DNA of 64,000 bases from Lepidodermella squamata. Lineage: Eukaryota > Gastrotricha. Positions 1-10,289 of this stretch are shown in pieces (positions within the stretch are counted from its first letter, which is position 1; each line of letters starts with the position of its first letter). The position numbers and the translations under genes were made by a program. The stretch lies in contig JBLDXI010000046.1 in assembly GCA_047495785.1 (NCBI GenBank), positions 1,364,001 through 1,428,000 of the forward strand, in the 5' to 3' direction. Under the pieces are notes generated by a model. That model was not told where the DNA came from, did no database searches, and was given only the letters and a program-made list of their open reading frames with translations.

Positions 1-1663
1 GCGTTGTCAGAAATGCGATGAAGTCTAATAGATTGATCAAAGCTGTTCGGTAATACGTTGAAACTTCAACAATTCTCCCGTAAATTTCGCATCGCTCGCT
101 GATCATGCGGCATGAGAAAAGTGTCCACACGGTGACAGCGACGGAAACTGCGTTGTGAACTTCGTAGTAGATGATTATGTACATAACTTCAGATGTTTGC
201 GGGATCGAGCCCATTATCGCGGATTGTAGAAAGATAAAAGCGAGAAATACTGTTACGGTGAAGCTAGCCCTATCCGGCATTTCCGCCGGCATGGCGAATA
301 CACTCATTATCAGAATTTCTAACAGAACAGTTGGAGCTATGAACTGGCTGACAAAATAGGCCGAGTTGCGTTTGAAGGCGAATCGAAATTTGATAGAATT
401 ATACATGCTCATGACTTCGACTTGATCTTTGACTGGAATCTCCTGCCAGATATCAACTTCGTTCACTAGTTTCAATCCTTCGAGGCGCAACTGGCTGGAT
501 TTGTCGCTGAAGCTAACTTTGGGGAAACAGTCGTCGTAGCATTCATAGGCATTTATCACGACTTCGCAGGTTTGAATGTCGAAAGGATACCTGTAAAATT
601 AACATAGGAATGATAGGGTAGATAAGATTTAAGGCGGAACTTTACTTGACAAAGGATAGTTTGCAGCCTACATCGTATTTATTCGAATAACTCAGGACAG
701 CAAAGCCTTCCTTCTTCACCAGAACCCTGCCTTCTCTGAAAATCAAAATAAATTATTAAATTATTAAAATATTATAAAAAAATTAAAATTCGTGACGAGG
801 AAAGTTTGACAAAATCCATGTTAAAAAACTAAAACTAATTAAATTTCAGAATTTGAAATTTTTTAAATTTCAAACTTCGAAAATCATAATTTCAAAAATT
901 CTGAAATTTCAACCAGCATTTGGCTGGTTGATCCCTGATTCTCCAGCGAATTTACAGAATTTTTCCAGTTTTACATAATTCTTGATTTTTTGCTGACATT
1001 GGATAGCTGTAGGTTAATTAGGACGCTCATTTGCATAAGCGACGGCATTGTGAGTTCCAACAATATTCACCCTCAAATTTGGGTCAAATTTTGAAGAAAA
1101 TTAATTAGCTATTTTTGTTCGGCAAATCACTTGCAAACCAAATGATATAGTCCTCGATATAGTCAACATTACAAATTATTAATTATTAAGCTAAATTAAT
1201 CAAAATTTTCATTGAACTCTTACTGCTGAAAGGGGGTATAAATGTCTCCCACTCCGTTCCAGATTGCCAAACTAGGTCGCCAGATTCTATGAGTCGAATA
1301 CCAGCATTCCGATATCAGATGCGAATACGTTAAGCTGTCGTTCCACCTGGCACATGGCGGAAGTTGCCATTGAAATTCAAACGTCGCCTGTAAGCTCAAT
1401 TTCTGCTGCAGATCATCGAGAGTTACAAAGTCGAACGGAATCATCGAAACTGTCACTTCAACTTTAGTCGACTCATTCGGAGCCGGGCGGGCTGTGTGGC
1501 TGTTCAAATACGGGCATGTCGTAGCCAGGTTGTTGCAGAACAAGTCGGAAAACGCCTGCTGACCGATCGGGTATGTTCGGCTGTTGTAGAACGGGTCGCC
1601 GATTGTCGAACAGACGACCCATTTGATCATCACAAATCGAATTATTTCAGAAAAAATTCGCAT
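1..1663 (-). CDS. Cys-loop ligand-gated ion channel subunit, 3' end cut by window
   Basis: Pentameric ligand-gated ion channel subunit of the plasma membrane. Three exons are visible: 1224-1663, 646-735 and 1-590 (continuing outside the window). The N-terminus is hydrophobic (signal peptide), followed by the extracellular agonist-binding domain with the usual FDFVTLDD and W..P...IW stretches. Exons 2 and 3 join in the Cys loop: the lysine codon is split, giving a C-x13-C loop ending YPFDIQTC. M1 (FVSQFIAPTVLLEILIMSVF), M2 (about TVTVFLAFIFLQSAIMGS) and M3 follow. The acidic-basic stretch before M2 (AEMPDR) and the lack of a PAR motif resemble cation-selective members. No vicinal Cys pair is seen, so it looks like a non-alpha, divergent nAChR-like subunit. 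The intracellular loop and M4 are at or beyond the window edge. The ligand is unknown. Confidence 0.85.
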
Positions 1664-2034
1664 TTTTAGTAGGTAAATTTCAATAATATTGCCAACGTCA
1701 GATATAATTTGATTAAATAAAATGTCAGGGTTTGTTTGTTTTTAATACAGAAAATTTCTCGAGGGATATGGAACGCGATCGCTTTCCTGCGCCGGAACAA
1801 GGTTATTGTGTTTGTTTTATAATTCATTAAAAATTGGGTAATAAAATCAGCGCCAGGCCTATACAGCAATTTTCAATAAAAAATTGATGAAAACGAAAAA
1901 CGAAATAAAATTGCAATAAAATTGCAGACGTCAGATAATAAATCGATTTTATTGTCAACATGGACTTGGGAAATCAGGATAACGAAAATCCAGATCCAGC
2001 TGAATTTTTTTATTAAGAAATTTTTCTTTTATTG
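1664..2034. other. AT-rich intergenic spacer
   Basis: AT-rich sequence between the channel gene and the small secreted-peptide gene, both on the minus strand. Its distal half should hold the channel promoter. I see no further gene or repeat. Confidence 0.5.
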
Positions 2035-2307
2035 CTAGCCGCGATCCTTTCGACGGTCGCAATCTTTCCCTCGTTTGCCAGCTGGTGGGATCGGAATTTT
2101 CGGTTTTTCTGAGGTAGATATCTGAGGCCTCGTTGACGTAATGACTGCCGTAGTCGAGATCATCGTAGTGGTTTTGGCTGTTACTTTATCCGGCCTAGTG
2201 GCATCTTCTAAAGGTGACGGTTGCTTTGTGACGGGCGCCGCTGATATAATTGTGAAGAAAATTAAGCTCCAAAATGAGAAAATGGCGAAATTCAGCGAAA
2301 ATTCCAT
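2035..2307 (-). CDS. small secreted Thr/Pro-rich peptide precursor
   Basis: A 90-residue reading frame starting at ATG 2307. The first 22 or so residues are a convincing signal peptide (hydrophobic core FAIFSFWSLIFFTII, then SAAP). The mature part is rich in Thr, Ser, Pro and Lys (TAKTTTMISTTAVITST) and so could be O-glycosylated. Near the C-terminus PAGKRGKD contains a Gly-Lys-Arg site of the kind cleaved and amidated in neuropeptide precursors. There is no recognisable domain. It may be a mucin-like peptide or a prohormone, and a short chance frame cannot be excluded. The signal peptide plus composition is the only support. Confidence 0.45.
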   Translation of the reverse strand: MEFSLNFAIFSFWSLIFFTIISAAPVTKQPSPLEDATRPDKVTAKTTTMISTTAVITSTRPQISTSEKPKIPIPPAGKRGKDCDRRKDRG

Positions 2308-2553
2308 TATTTCGAGAGATAAAATTGGATAAAATTTCGGGCTTTAAATGGCTGTAAAAACGTGATTCAGGGGTTGTGTTCATCAGATGACTCAACTTCA
2401 TACCCACGCATGTTGCTACAACCCCACATCATGCATTTATTCTTGATAAAAAGCCGGAATAAAATTTAAAAAAATTGAGAATCGCATCATTAAAGCAGAA
2501 AATATAATTTCAATTCAACTTTCAGTTGACAACATTAATTCGAGTTAAATTTT

Positions 2554-3146
2554 TTAGAAAATTCGAAGCGGCTGCTTGATAAGCAGGTGTTGAACACGTT
2601 CCATGTCGCATTTTTGCGCCGAATAGCCTCGATAGCCTTGCAAATTTTTCTGATTAGCCGTGATGTCGCCGTGAAATTTTTTCAACTGCGACTTGAACCC
2701 AGAGTTCGGCGAGGCGATTTGCCGCGATCTTTTAATTGCCTTCAAACACTCGGAGGGTGAAAGACCTGTTATCGCTATCAGATAAGCAGCGACCAGGCTA
2801 ACACTCCTCGAAATTCCATATTGGCTGAAAAAATGAGAAAAATATTAAACAAAAATTTTTTAAAGTAGAATTAAATCAACCAATGAACTAGGACGCATTC
2901 GTTTTTGAGCCTCGCCATGTGGATAAATTGAACAACATCCGGGAAGTATTGCATTAAATTCGAACTCGGCAAGTCGTACAGCGCGATGTCGTAGTAGTTG
3001 ATGTCGCGGAATCGAATTTTCGTATCTTGTTCATCGAGAACCGAAACGATGTGTTTGACATTCAACGTTAACAACTGGCTTGGATCTTGCGCAGCATACG
3101 CGTTGCTCAGGTAGAGATTGTCTAAAATTTTAGAAACTGGCTCCAT
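2554..3146 (-). CDS. dual-specificity protein phosphatase A (atypical DUSP)
   Basis: Small DUSP-fold phosphatase with two exons (2881-3146, 2554-2824), 178 residues. It begins at ATG 3146 (MEPVSKILDNLYLSNA), the usual start of the fold. The general-acid loop region is DIALYDLPSSN. The 56-bp intron splits the catalytic cysteine codon (TG|C), so the unspliced frame reads VLVHW while the spliced product reads VLVHCQYGISRS, a complete HCx5R signature. It is about the length of a single catalytic domain, so there is no MAPK-binding domain. It is the first of three tandem paralogs (also near 3.6-4.6 and 6.3-7.1 kb) with the same codon split. The substrate is not predictable. A DUSP fold is sure, the subgroup is not. 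Confidence 0.85.
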
Positions 3147-3627
3147 TTTATAAATTGTCTGTGATGCAAATCCGCTTTTGCCAGGGCGAATTTATACGAC
3201 AAACGGTGAGCGCGATAAAAATTGTCTCGCATTAACCGGCTAAAAATAGTTGAAATTTTAATGACTATATAACCTGATTCTTTTCTGCCAAGAAAAAAAG
3301 CTTTTGACGAAAATACGCAGTTCGTACTTTTAGAATGCAAGTTCGTCCAGGTACGTGTGATGACGTGGGCAAAAAATCGGTGTTTTATATAATATGATAC
3401 CTGTGTGTAGAGGACGAAAAAAATCGGCGACGCAGCAGTTTGATCCATTAATGATAAAAGAAAAAACACGTGCTCATTATGCAAGCGTGTTAAATATAAC
3501 ACGCCATCGATACGCATTAATGACAGCCTATAATATAAATGTATGCAAAGAAATGTCCGGTAAATAAAGTTGCGCAGTTTTATTTTTATAGAAAAAATCT
3601 ATATATCAGCGACTAATTATCATATTT
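3147..3627. other. intergenic spacer between phosphatases A and B
   Basis: AT-rich spacer. The minus-strand promoter of phosphatase A should lie in the part near 3150-3400. Frames here have no recognisable domain and no coding character. Confidence 0.5.
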
Positions 3628-4649
3628 TCAAGCACGTGAAATTCTAAAATATAACACGAAGCGGCTATTTCGGTCCGGCGAAAGCTGGAAAATAGGAGAA
3701 ACGTGAGATAATATAAACAGGCGGTAAATAACGAAATTAAACTCACGTTTAGCTGATACTGGCATCAAGCGTTCCAACATTTTTAAATCTTCACCCCGAT
3801 TCGGGTAGTTGATATATTTCGCTATAGAGGAGTCGCTTTTACCCGCTTGCTGAAAAATAAAAAAGAAATCATTATATTATCGATTAAATTTTAAAATTTG
3901 AAATTTGTAATTAAAATTTTAAAATTCCGTGGTTCAATCAAAAAAATTATAAATTAATTATAAATTTTTTAAATTTGAATATTCAGATATGTAATTATAA
4001 AAAATGTAATATTTTAATATTTAAATCTATTTATTTAAATAAAAATAAAAAATTTAATATTTTACCCTGATCGATTTTTCATAGGCTTGTAGTTGAGTTC
4101 GGAAGCCGAAATTCGGGTTGGCGATGCGTCGCACGGTTTGAACACCGTTTAGACACCGTTGCCATGGCAACCGAGAAATAGTAATCAAATACGCAACTGT
4201 GATCGTCACGCTACGAGACACGCCTTGAGCACTAAACATGGGATTTAAATTTTAATTAGGCTGATTTTTTTGGCTCATACCAATGAACTAGAACTCCGTG
4301 GCCGTTTTGCCTCGCCTGGTGAATAAATTCCACCGCGGCTGGGAAGTGCTTTGAAATATTGCTTGTTGGACTGTCCGGCAATTTAATCATAAAATATTCG
4401 AGATCCTAATATAAGAAATATCTTGGCTAAATATATTTGGCTTCGTCTCGGTTATTTTACCTTGAAATGGCGGCGACATTGGTCTAAAATCGTCACGATA
4501 TGAGTTATACCGGCGCTGTTGAGGAGAGGCCGATTTATTGAGCTGAGATAGTCGCCCAAATACAGCTTGTCGATTATCTAGAAAAAGCCGGAAAACTTAT
4601 TTTGCCTGAAAACAAGAGGCACAGATATTCAAACCTTTGTCATGGACAT
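3628..4649 (-). CDS. dual-specificity protein phosphatase B
   Basis: Second tandem DUSP, five exons: 4635-4649, 4461-4577, 4281-4405, 4066-4231 and 3628-3849, 214 residues as modelled. The first exon encodes only MSMTK; then comes the DUSP start IIDKLYLGDYLSS, the strand GITHIVTILDQC, and after the same TG|T split cysteine codon the signature HCAQGVSRS. The fold is complete. The last exon adds QAGKSDSSIAKYINYP and a basic, then hydrophobic tail unlike the paralogs. A good donor (GTGAGT) lies at about 3746, so the true C-terminus could be spliced differently. Start and catalytic exons are well supported, the 3' end less so. Confidence 0.8.
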
Positions 4650-6262
4650 TTTGATGTATTGTCTCGCGGCGATTTATAAACTGGGTCAAAATTCGGATCT
4701 AAATTTAAAATGTTTAAAGCACCTGCAAATGAAAGCTAGGAAAGTAGAACGGTGCCTTGAATAGCGGCACTGGTGAATTATTTTTGAAAAATGATGGCTA
4801 TTATACGCGTCCGCCTTACTATAAAAAGTTGGCAGAAAAATAGCAGTTATAAATCGCCTCTCTTAGCAAGTACCTATAGTGGCGCCAACATGCATTCAGC
4901 AGTAGCCGACCGGCGGTTGCTGCTTTCTACCTTCATAGCGCGCCTTACATGCATGCAGTTGTTGCCTGAGAACGGGTTAAATATTATTATATTATGCGAT
5001 TATTAAGTATATAGTTGCATTATTTATTCAATATTATCGAGTGCATAGGTATAGCTACTGGTGTATACCTTTCGCGCGTTTTTTACGTGTGAGGGACGAG
5101 CGCGCGCAACAAAATAAGGGCGGCTATCGATACATTTATTTTATTGATATGAAAAATGGCATCATTTCAACTAGTTTTTCATTGTCGAAGCATGAATCAG
5201 CAGCAACAAAACCGAAGCCTCGAGTCTAAACAAATAAAAATTCCTCAAAAAATCCGCGTTCCCGCGGATCGCCCTAGTAACTTTTTCCAATACTCACAAG
5301 CAGTTTCGGCGCGTCATAGCAGCTAGGCTATATAATATCTGAGAGGGGCTTCAAATTCTTGGAAACAAGGCTAAAATAAACTCGGGCTATACGTATCTCA
5401 TATAGGCTATTTCTGCTAATGATTTTTTTATAGAATTGCGTTGCGCAGTTTAATCGGGGTCATAGATGATTGAATTCAATCGTAAAGTCATCCATCCGTG
5501 GTTCCATCAGTTTTATTGCTCAGTTTTTGCTTATAGTCTCTTATAGATTACGCCCAGTTTCAACAGCATCATGGAAATTCTACGCGAAAGCAGCGGAATT
5601 TGAAGTTTTGTTCAAGTTAAAATCCACCCTAAAACGCCTGCTCTTGGGTCAATGTGCGAGGTTCCAGGTTCCAGGTTATAAAGCGAAGTTCAAAAAATCA
5701 ATTGACAAAAATAGCGATCAATTCTATTGCCATATTCGTTCCAATAGTAGCCGAGGGTTGAGGATTCAAGCCGGTTCGAAACCATCGGACAATGAACGAT
5801 TCAACACAAATTAATACCTAATCGAATTTTTCGAAATTTCGAGGCTTTGAAATTTTAGTAGCCCGGCTTGTTATAGGTTCAAATTGATCGGGGCTAGATT
5901 AAGTAGAATCCCATAGTTATAATTGCAGCTCGCTCCCCCATGAGATCCCGAAATTTATTCTATCGGCTGGCACAATTCGGCTCGGGACTTCAATAATTAT
6001 TCCGCTCTAGAAATTACACTCGTCTGAGGACAATATATCTTGAAACCTGAATCGAGGAGAACGAATAAATAATATTGCCGATAATTTATTGTGTTTTATT
6101 CTCAGCGGTCGTTGCGTATTGACGTCACGTCTCAATCGAACTCGAAAAAAACTGAGATGCGTGACTCGCCGTTTTCTTGAATAACAAATAATATTCATTA
6201 ACATAAAAACTGAGACATTTTTTTCGATCACAACAATATGGTGAAAAAGGACATTTCATATT
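4650..6262. other. 1.6-kb intergenic region between phosphatases B and C
   Basis: No domain-bearing frame on either strand. The plus-strand frames of 60-114 residues (4791-5814) are low in coding character and match nothing I recognise. Phosphatase B's promoter must lie just above 4650. No repeat structure was noticed. Confidence 0.5.
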
Positions 6263-7061
6263 TCATGTCATCAATATTGGGTCTTCTAAATCGGGTCGCA
6301 GAAAATAGCTTTTTATAGACGGCCAAATATCCTCGATTTCCTCTGACGGCGATTCTCTAAAAAAATTAATTAATTAATTTTTTTAATTATTTTATTTTTA
6401 ATTTACCGCTTCAATTTTTTCGATTTAAGTTTCAAGCTATTGGTTTCTCTGGGTTTCCAAAAAAAATAAAAGCATTGAAAAATTTGAGAAATATGAAATT
6501 TACCTGTCAGCCTGAACCTTGAGTTGAACAAAAGTTCGCATATCCGCGATGTGGTCGTTGTAAATTCGCATTTTGAAGTAATCATTTCGGTGAATTTGAT
6601 AAAATTCATCGAGCTGCCGCCTGAAGCCGACATTCGGCGATGCAACCTCTCGAGCATTCCGAATGGCCCTTAGAACATCGACAGCTGGATTTGCAGTAAT
6701 AGCGATGAGGTAAGCAGCTACCAACGTGACGCTCCTCGAAATTCCGAAAGCACTAAAAATAGCAATTAAAAGGTTGGATAAAGCCGGTTCGATTCAATAA
6801 TTACCAATGGACTAGAACAGCTTCATTTTCCAACCTTGCCTTGTGAATGAATCTGATGACTTTGTCGAAATGTCGCGAAATGTTAGCACTCGGGTGATCG
6901 ACCAAGTCTAGATTCAGGTATTCGATATTTTCGAAGCGCTGCCTTTCGTAATGGCTATCAAGTATGCACACGATGTGCTTGATTTGTATTTCGTGCAAAT
7001 ATTCCTCGTTACACGCATCGTTGTAGCTTCCAAGGTACAAATTTTTCAAAATTAGCGACAT
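6263..7061 (-). CDS. dual-specificity protein phosphatase C
   Basis: Third tandem DUSP, three exons (6805-7061, 6504-6752, 6263-6356), 199 residues. It starts MSLILKNLYLGSYNDA, with IKHIVCILDSHYERQR and the acid-loop region NLDLVDHPSAN as in the paralogs. The 52-bp intron again interrupts the catalytic Cys codon, and splicing gives VLVHCAFGISRSVTL. The C-terminal exon (ESPSEEIEDIWPSIKS) is specific to this copy. Helix text YLIAIT and the downstream VASPNVGFRRQL are close to copy A (IASPNSGFKSQL) and B (IANPNFGFRTQL), showing local duplication. An atypical DUSP with unknown substrate. Confidence 0.85.
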
Positions 7062-7895
7062 TTTTCTACAAAAAAATCAGGGATTTTGTAAGAAAAAAAA
7101 TGTAACAAATAATGACACTCCAGCTTAATTGTATTTTGGTACCTCTCCAGAGGCTTATCATCGCCATATTTAGATTGCATTCATCGTGTTAAATTAGGGG
7201 TAAAATGCTATCTCGAGAGCGTCACCTCGCTACTGCTGATAAAATCCGAGTTTTAGGCATTTGGCAAAAAATGCCGGCATTAGTGTATGTAGCACTATTG
7301 TGTTTGTAGTAAATATTTAATTGTACATAACCATGCCGCTGCTGCTGTAATACTTTTCTCATTCGTGAATAATAATAATAATAATAATGAAAAATTTGCT
7401 TAGCATGCGTGACGGCTACTTTTGACAAGGCTCCTTTTCTAATATTGCGTGCCGCTCATAGTCGATTGTTTTAATACCTGGCGCGATGACTCATTGCCTA
7501 GTTTTTTTATGCAAATTAATTAAAAATTTAAATTAAAAATTGGAAATTTTTAAATTTCATTTTATATTCGCAATTTCAAAATAAAATCAGAAAAAATGGA
7601 AAAGGTGCTAATAAGACAGGACAAGTAAGACCAGGACATAGAAACTAACCCTAACCCTAACCCTAACCCTAACCCTAATCCTAACCCCAATTTTTTGTTT
7701 ACTTTTTATTTTTCCCGTACTATATTTCATTGTCTTGATTGTCAATTCCCATAATTCCCACGTTTTTATCGTTCGGTGTTGCAGAGGTTATTGTCCAAGG
7801 TTACACTGCGTTTCGTCATAAAGTCCATCGTAATTAATTTATTTTATTTTAATTTTTATTGATTGAGGAAATTATAATTAGTTAGCCACGCCTCA
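7062..7895. other. intergenic spacer with two short repeats
   Basis: Lies between phosphatase C and the type I membrane protein gene, both on the minus strand. Holds an (AAT)n microsatellite near 7368-7388 and a telomere-type (CCCTAA)n tract at 7645-7687. No gene seen. Confidence 0.6.
7645..7687 (+). repeat. interstitial telomere-type (CCCTAA)n tract
   Basis: About seven consecutive six-base units reading CTAACC, with one CTAATC variant near the end. The sequence continues normally on both sides, so this is interstitial and not a chromosome end. A second, more degenerate tract of the same orientation lies at 24722-24810. Confidence 0.9.
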
Positions 7896-8834
7896 TTATA
7901 CAGCCTCAACAGGACATAGGGCTATACTGCTCTGATTGCTAAGCGACCCTGGTTTTTTCCATTTCACAACCACAGAAGGGTCAAGTTGTTGGCTGAGTCG
8001 TGCTGCAACTAAATCACGCCGGCTATAAACCGTTAACAAATTATCATTATGGGGGATTTGTTCGAAAAGTGGCGACATATCCGAGTCGATAGTAGTTGCT
8101 GGCTGAGGCGGCGGCGAGTCGGGGTTGCCGTAGCGCAGCTCGACCTGCGTCGTGCTCGCCGAGCGTGACCGTGACCGGCGCCGAACTAATGTCACGAGGC
8201 GATGGCCGCATTTCACGAAGATAACGATACAGGCGACAAAGGCGAGCATTAACACGGCTCCAATTAGCACACCGCCGCCGACGAGATGGTCACGCAAATT
8301 CCAGATTTGACACGCCTCGCCGATCGCAGCTATTTTACTTCGAAGCTTTGAAAAAATCGAAAAAATAAGGATTAGTTAAAATTTTAAACAGCATACCTTG
8401 AATATTTGAACAGCTCTAATATTGTCCGGAAATTCTTCGTCGCAAACTTCAAAAGATCTCGTGTTCCAACAATTTAGAATATCTTCTGTTGAACTAAAAA
8501 TCGAAAATATTTCGTGAAAATTGAGAATTTTACAAAAATTTACCGGCACATGACGGAGATTTCCTGAACTACTTGCAGGAGGCCTGAAAGACTGTAGGAA
8601 GCACTTGTGTTGTGGAGAAATCGATTTATCGTTTGTTGGACCTCGATGGCGCCCTGCGGGCTTGGGCATGGCTTGAAAACGTCGAAATCACAATCGAAAG
8701 CTAGGGTCAAATCCGGTGGCCACATGCTTAAAGTTTCGAAAATATTGCTTGGTTTTTTGGCACTGATGATGCACGGTGCGTACAAAATCTGGACGGGAAA
8801 TAGAATTGACCCAAAACTTGATTTTAGGCACTTG
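7896..8834 (-). CDS. type I single-pass membrane protein, Cys-containing ectodomain (5' end unresolved)
   Basis: At least three exons: 8544-8834, 8397-8493 and 7896-8345. The ectodomain carries about eight Cys (motifs FDCDFDVFKPCP, SVMC, LNCW, EVCDEE, EACQ), one NTS glycosylation site, then a transmembrane helix (GGVLIGAVLMLAFVACIVIF) and a basic stop-transfer RRRSRSRS. The cytoplasmic tail of about 100 residues holds SPPPQP and ends SSIALCPVEAV. The first exon begins at an acceptor (CCGCAG) at 8835. The ATG at 8864 is out of frame with it unless another intron exists, so the signal-peptide exon is not placed. No family is recognised. The Cys spacing may place it near small receptor-like or orphan membrane proteins. 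Confidence 0.65.
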
Positions 8835-9303
8835 CTGCGGAAATAGAATCACAGTAGCAAGCATTAAACCTGCTCATACATGATGCTCCGGTTATGTGAT
8901 GCGTGTGAAAAAATCAATTGGTGTGTTCAGCGGACTATAAATTAACAGACATGCACTAGCCTTTTTCGGACACCCTTAGTGCGCAGCGCACTTCGGTGTG
9001 GCGAAATTATGATATACAACGCATAATTCTATTCACCGCTGTATTTATCAGGTCAACTTTATAGCCATTAAAATCCCAAGGGCTGCCACCAGTGCGATCA
9101 ACTCCGCACCATAAACAAATCTCAATAAACATTTACGTATGGTTGCCGGCTTTTTCCAGTTCGGAGAACGAAATCGACTACAACATAAAATGTCCCCATA
9201 TGAATATCATTCAAGACTCATCATGAACACGGAACCCGGATATCCTGGGAGTTAAGATGGTACATTTTCGAGTGATTGCACGTATTCGTCGATAAAACGG
9301 ACA
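8835..9303. other. spacer between the membrane protein gene and UMP-CMP kinase
   Basis: Probably contains the missing first exon and promoter of the membrane protein gene (minus strand) and the 3' UTR of the kinase gene. No other feature seen. Confidence 0.4.
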
Positions 9304-10009
9304 CTAGCAGCCTAAAATTCGAAGTTTGTTTTTGAGAATTTGAATGATGTTTTCATTGGTGAGGTAGTCTTTGCCAGCCGAATCCACTGAGTGCAAGATT
9401 TCCTTTTCCCGAAAGATCGGTATCAATTCAGAGGAGTAGTTGCGATATTCTTCCAGCCTGTTCGAAAAATGTCAAATTTTCTCGCTAAATCAATGGCAGT
9501 TTCAACCTTTTTCGAAGCTTCGCTGGGGTATCTTCATCGGGCCGTCCTCTTGCGATGCATCGGGCCATGCAAACATCATCAGGGCACTTCAACACTATCA
9601 CAGCGGTTAGTTGAATTTTGCCGACCATAGCTTCCTCCCAAGCTTCCAGTTTTTCTCTACTTCTTGGGTAGCCGTCGATCAGCACCAAAGGAATCTTTGT
9701 TGTAGCGAGGACCTTCGCAACTTCTGCCTCAAGGATTGAAGTCATGAGATCTGCTGGCATAACGCCATTTCCTGTTCGAAGCTCCTGTAGGGTCTTGCTA
9801 TGAAACGGAGATGAAGGGTCGCTCTTAACCCTTCGAACAAGTTCTCCGGCAGAAATATGACCGCATCCGATTTCCTGTGTCACAGTAATTCATTTTATAT
9901 AAACGATTTGAAATTAAAAACGAACCTTAACGAGAAGAGAACATTGCCTGTGTTTTCCTGAACCTGGCGGGCCTAAAACGAAAATTACTTTTGGTAGTTG
10001 CGGCTCCAT
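9304..10009 (-). CDS. UMP-CMP kinase
   Basis: Phosphorylates UMP/CMP (dCMP) from ATP in pyrimidine nucleotide salvage, normally in the cytosol. Three exons (9926-10009, 9507-9874, 9304-9457), 201 residues, the normal family length. The first exon carries the P-loop GPPGSGKHRQC. The NMP-binding part is HISAGELVRR, which matches UMP-CMP kinases (HLSAGELLR) better than adenylate kinases. Then come LIDGYPRSREKLEAW and the LID arginines ARGRPDED. The 49-bp second intron must be removed to read KRLEEYRNYSSELIPIFREK; unspliced it looks like a frameshift. Oddities: HRQ replaces the common GTQ after the P-loop lysine, and DGYPRS replaces DGFPRN. It is head-to-head with the propeller gene, 280 bp between the ATGs. 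Confidence 0.88.
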
Positions 10010-10289
10010 CGAAATGAGAATGCGAAGCATCTGCTAGCTTCATCGATGATAAGCCGGCAGAAAATCCATATATAAGGTGACTCATACATGAATTATTAAG
10101 CCAATCGATTCTCATTCAGGTCTCCTGTAATGCGATGAATCATTCTGTGAGCTGGTTCCCCCTAGGGTGTGGGTGTCTAACAGTAGCTCATAGGTTATCA
10201 AGCCGGCTTGATAAAAAAATGAGCGAAGATAACGTCCGTGCCGTGGTAGGTTAAATAGGTTTCCATCTCTTAATTTTTGACATAAAACA

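Noticed and set aside
4791-5814. Three plus-strand frames between phosphatases B and C
   Set aside because: Composition and lack of motifs look like chance frames.
2871-7061. Phosphatases reading VLVHW, as if the catalytic Cys were replaced by Trp
   Set aside because: The Trp codon arises only by reading into the intron; splicing gives HCx5R in all three.
7645-7687. Chromosome end
   Set aside because: Ordinary genes continue on both sides, so the tract is interstitial.
9458-9506. Apparent frameshift and stop in the UMP-CMP kinase
   Set aside because: A 49-bp GT-AG intron explains it; removal yields KRLEEYRNYSSE, as in the family.
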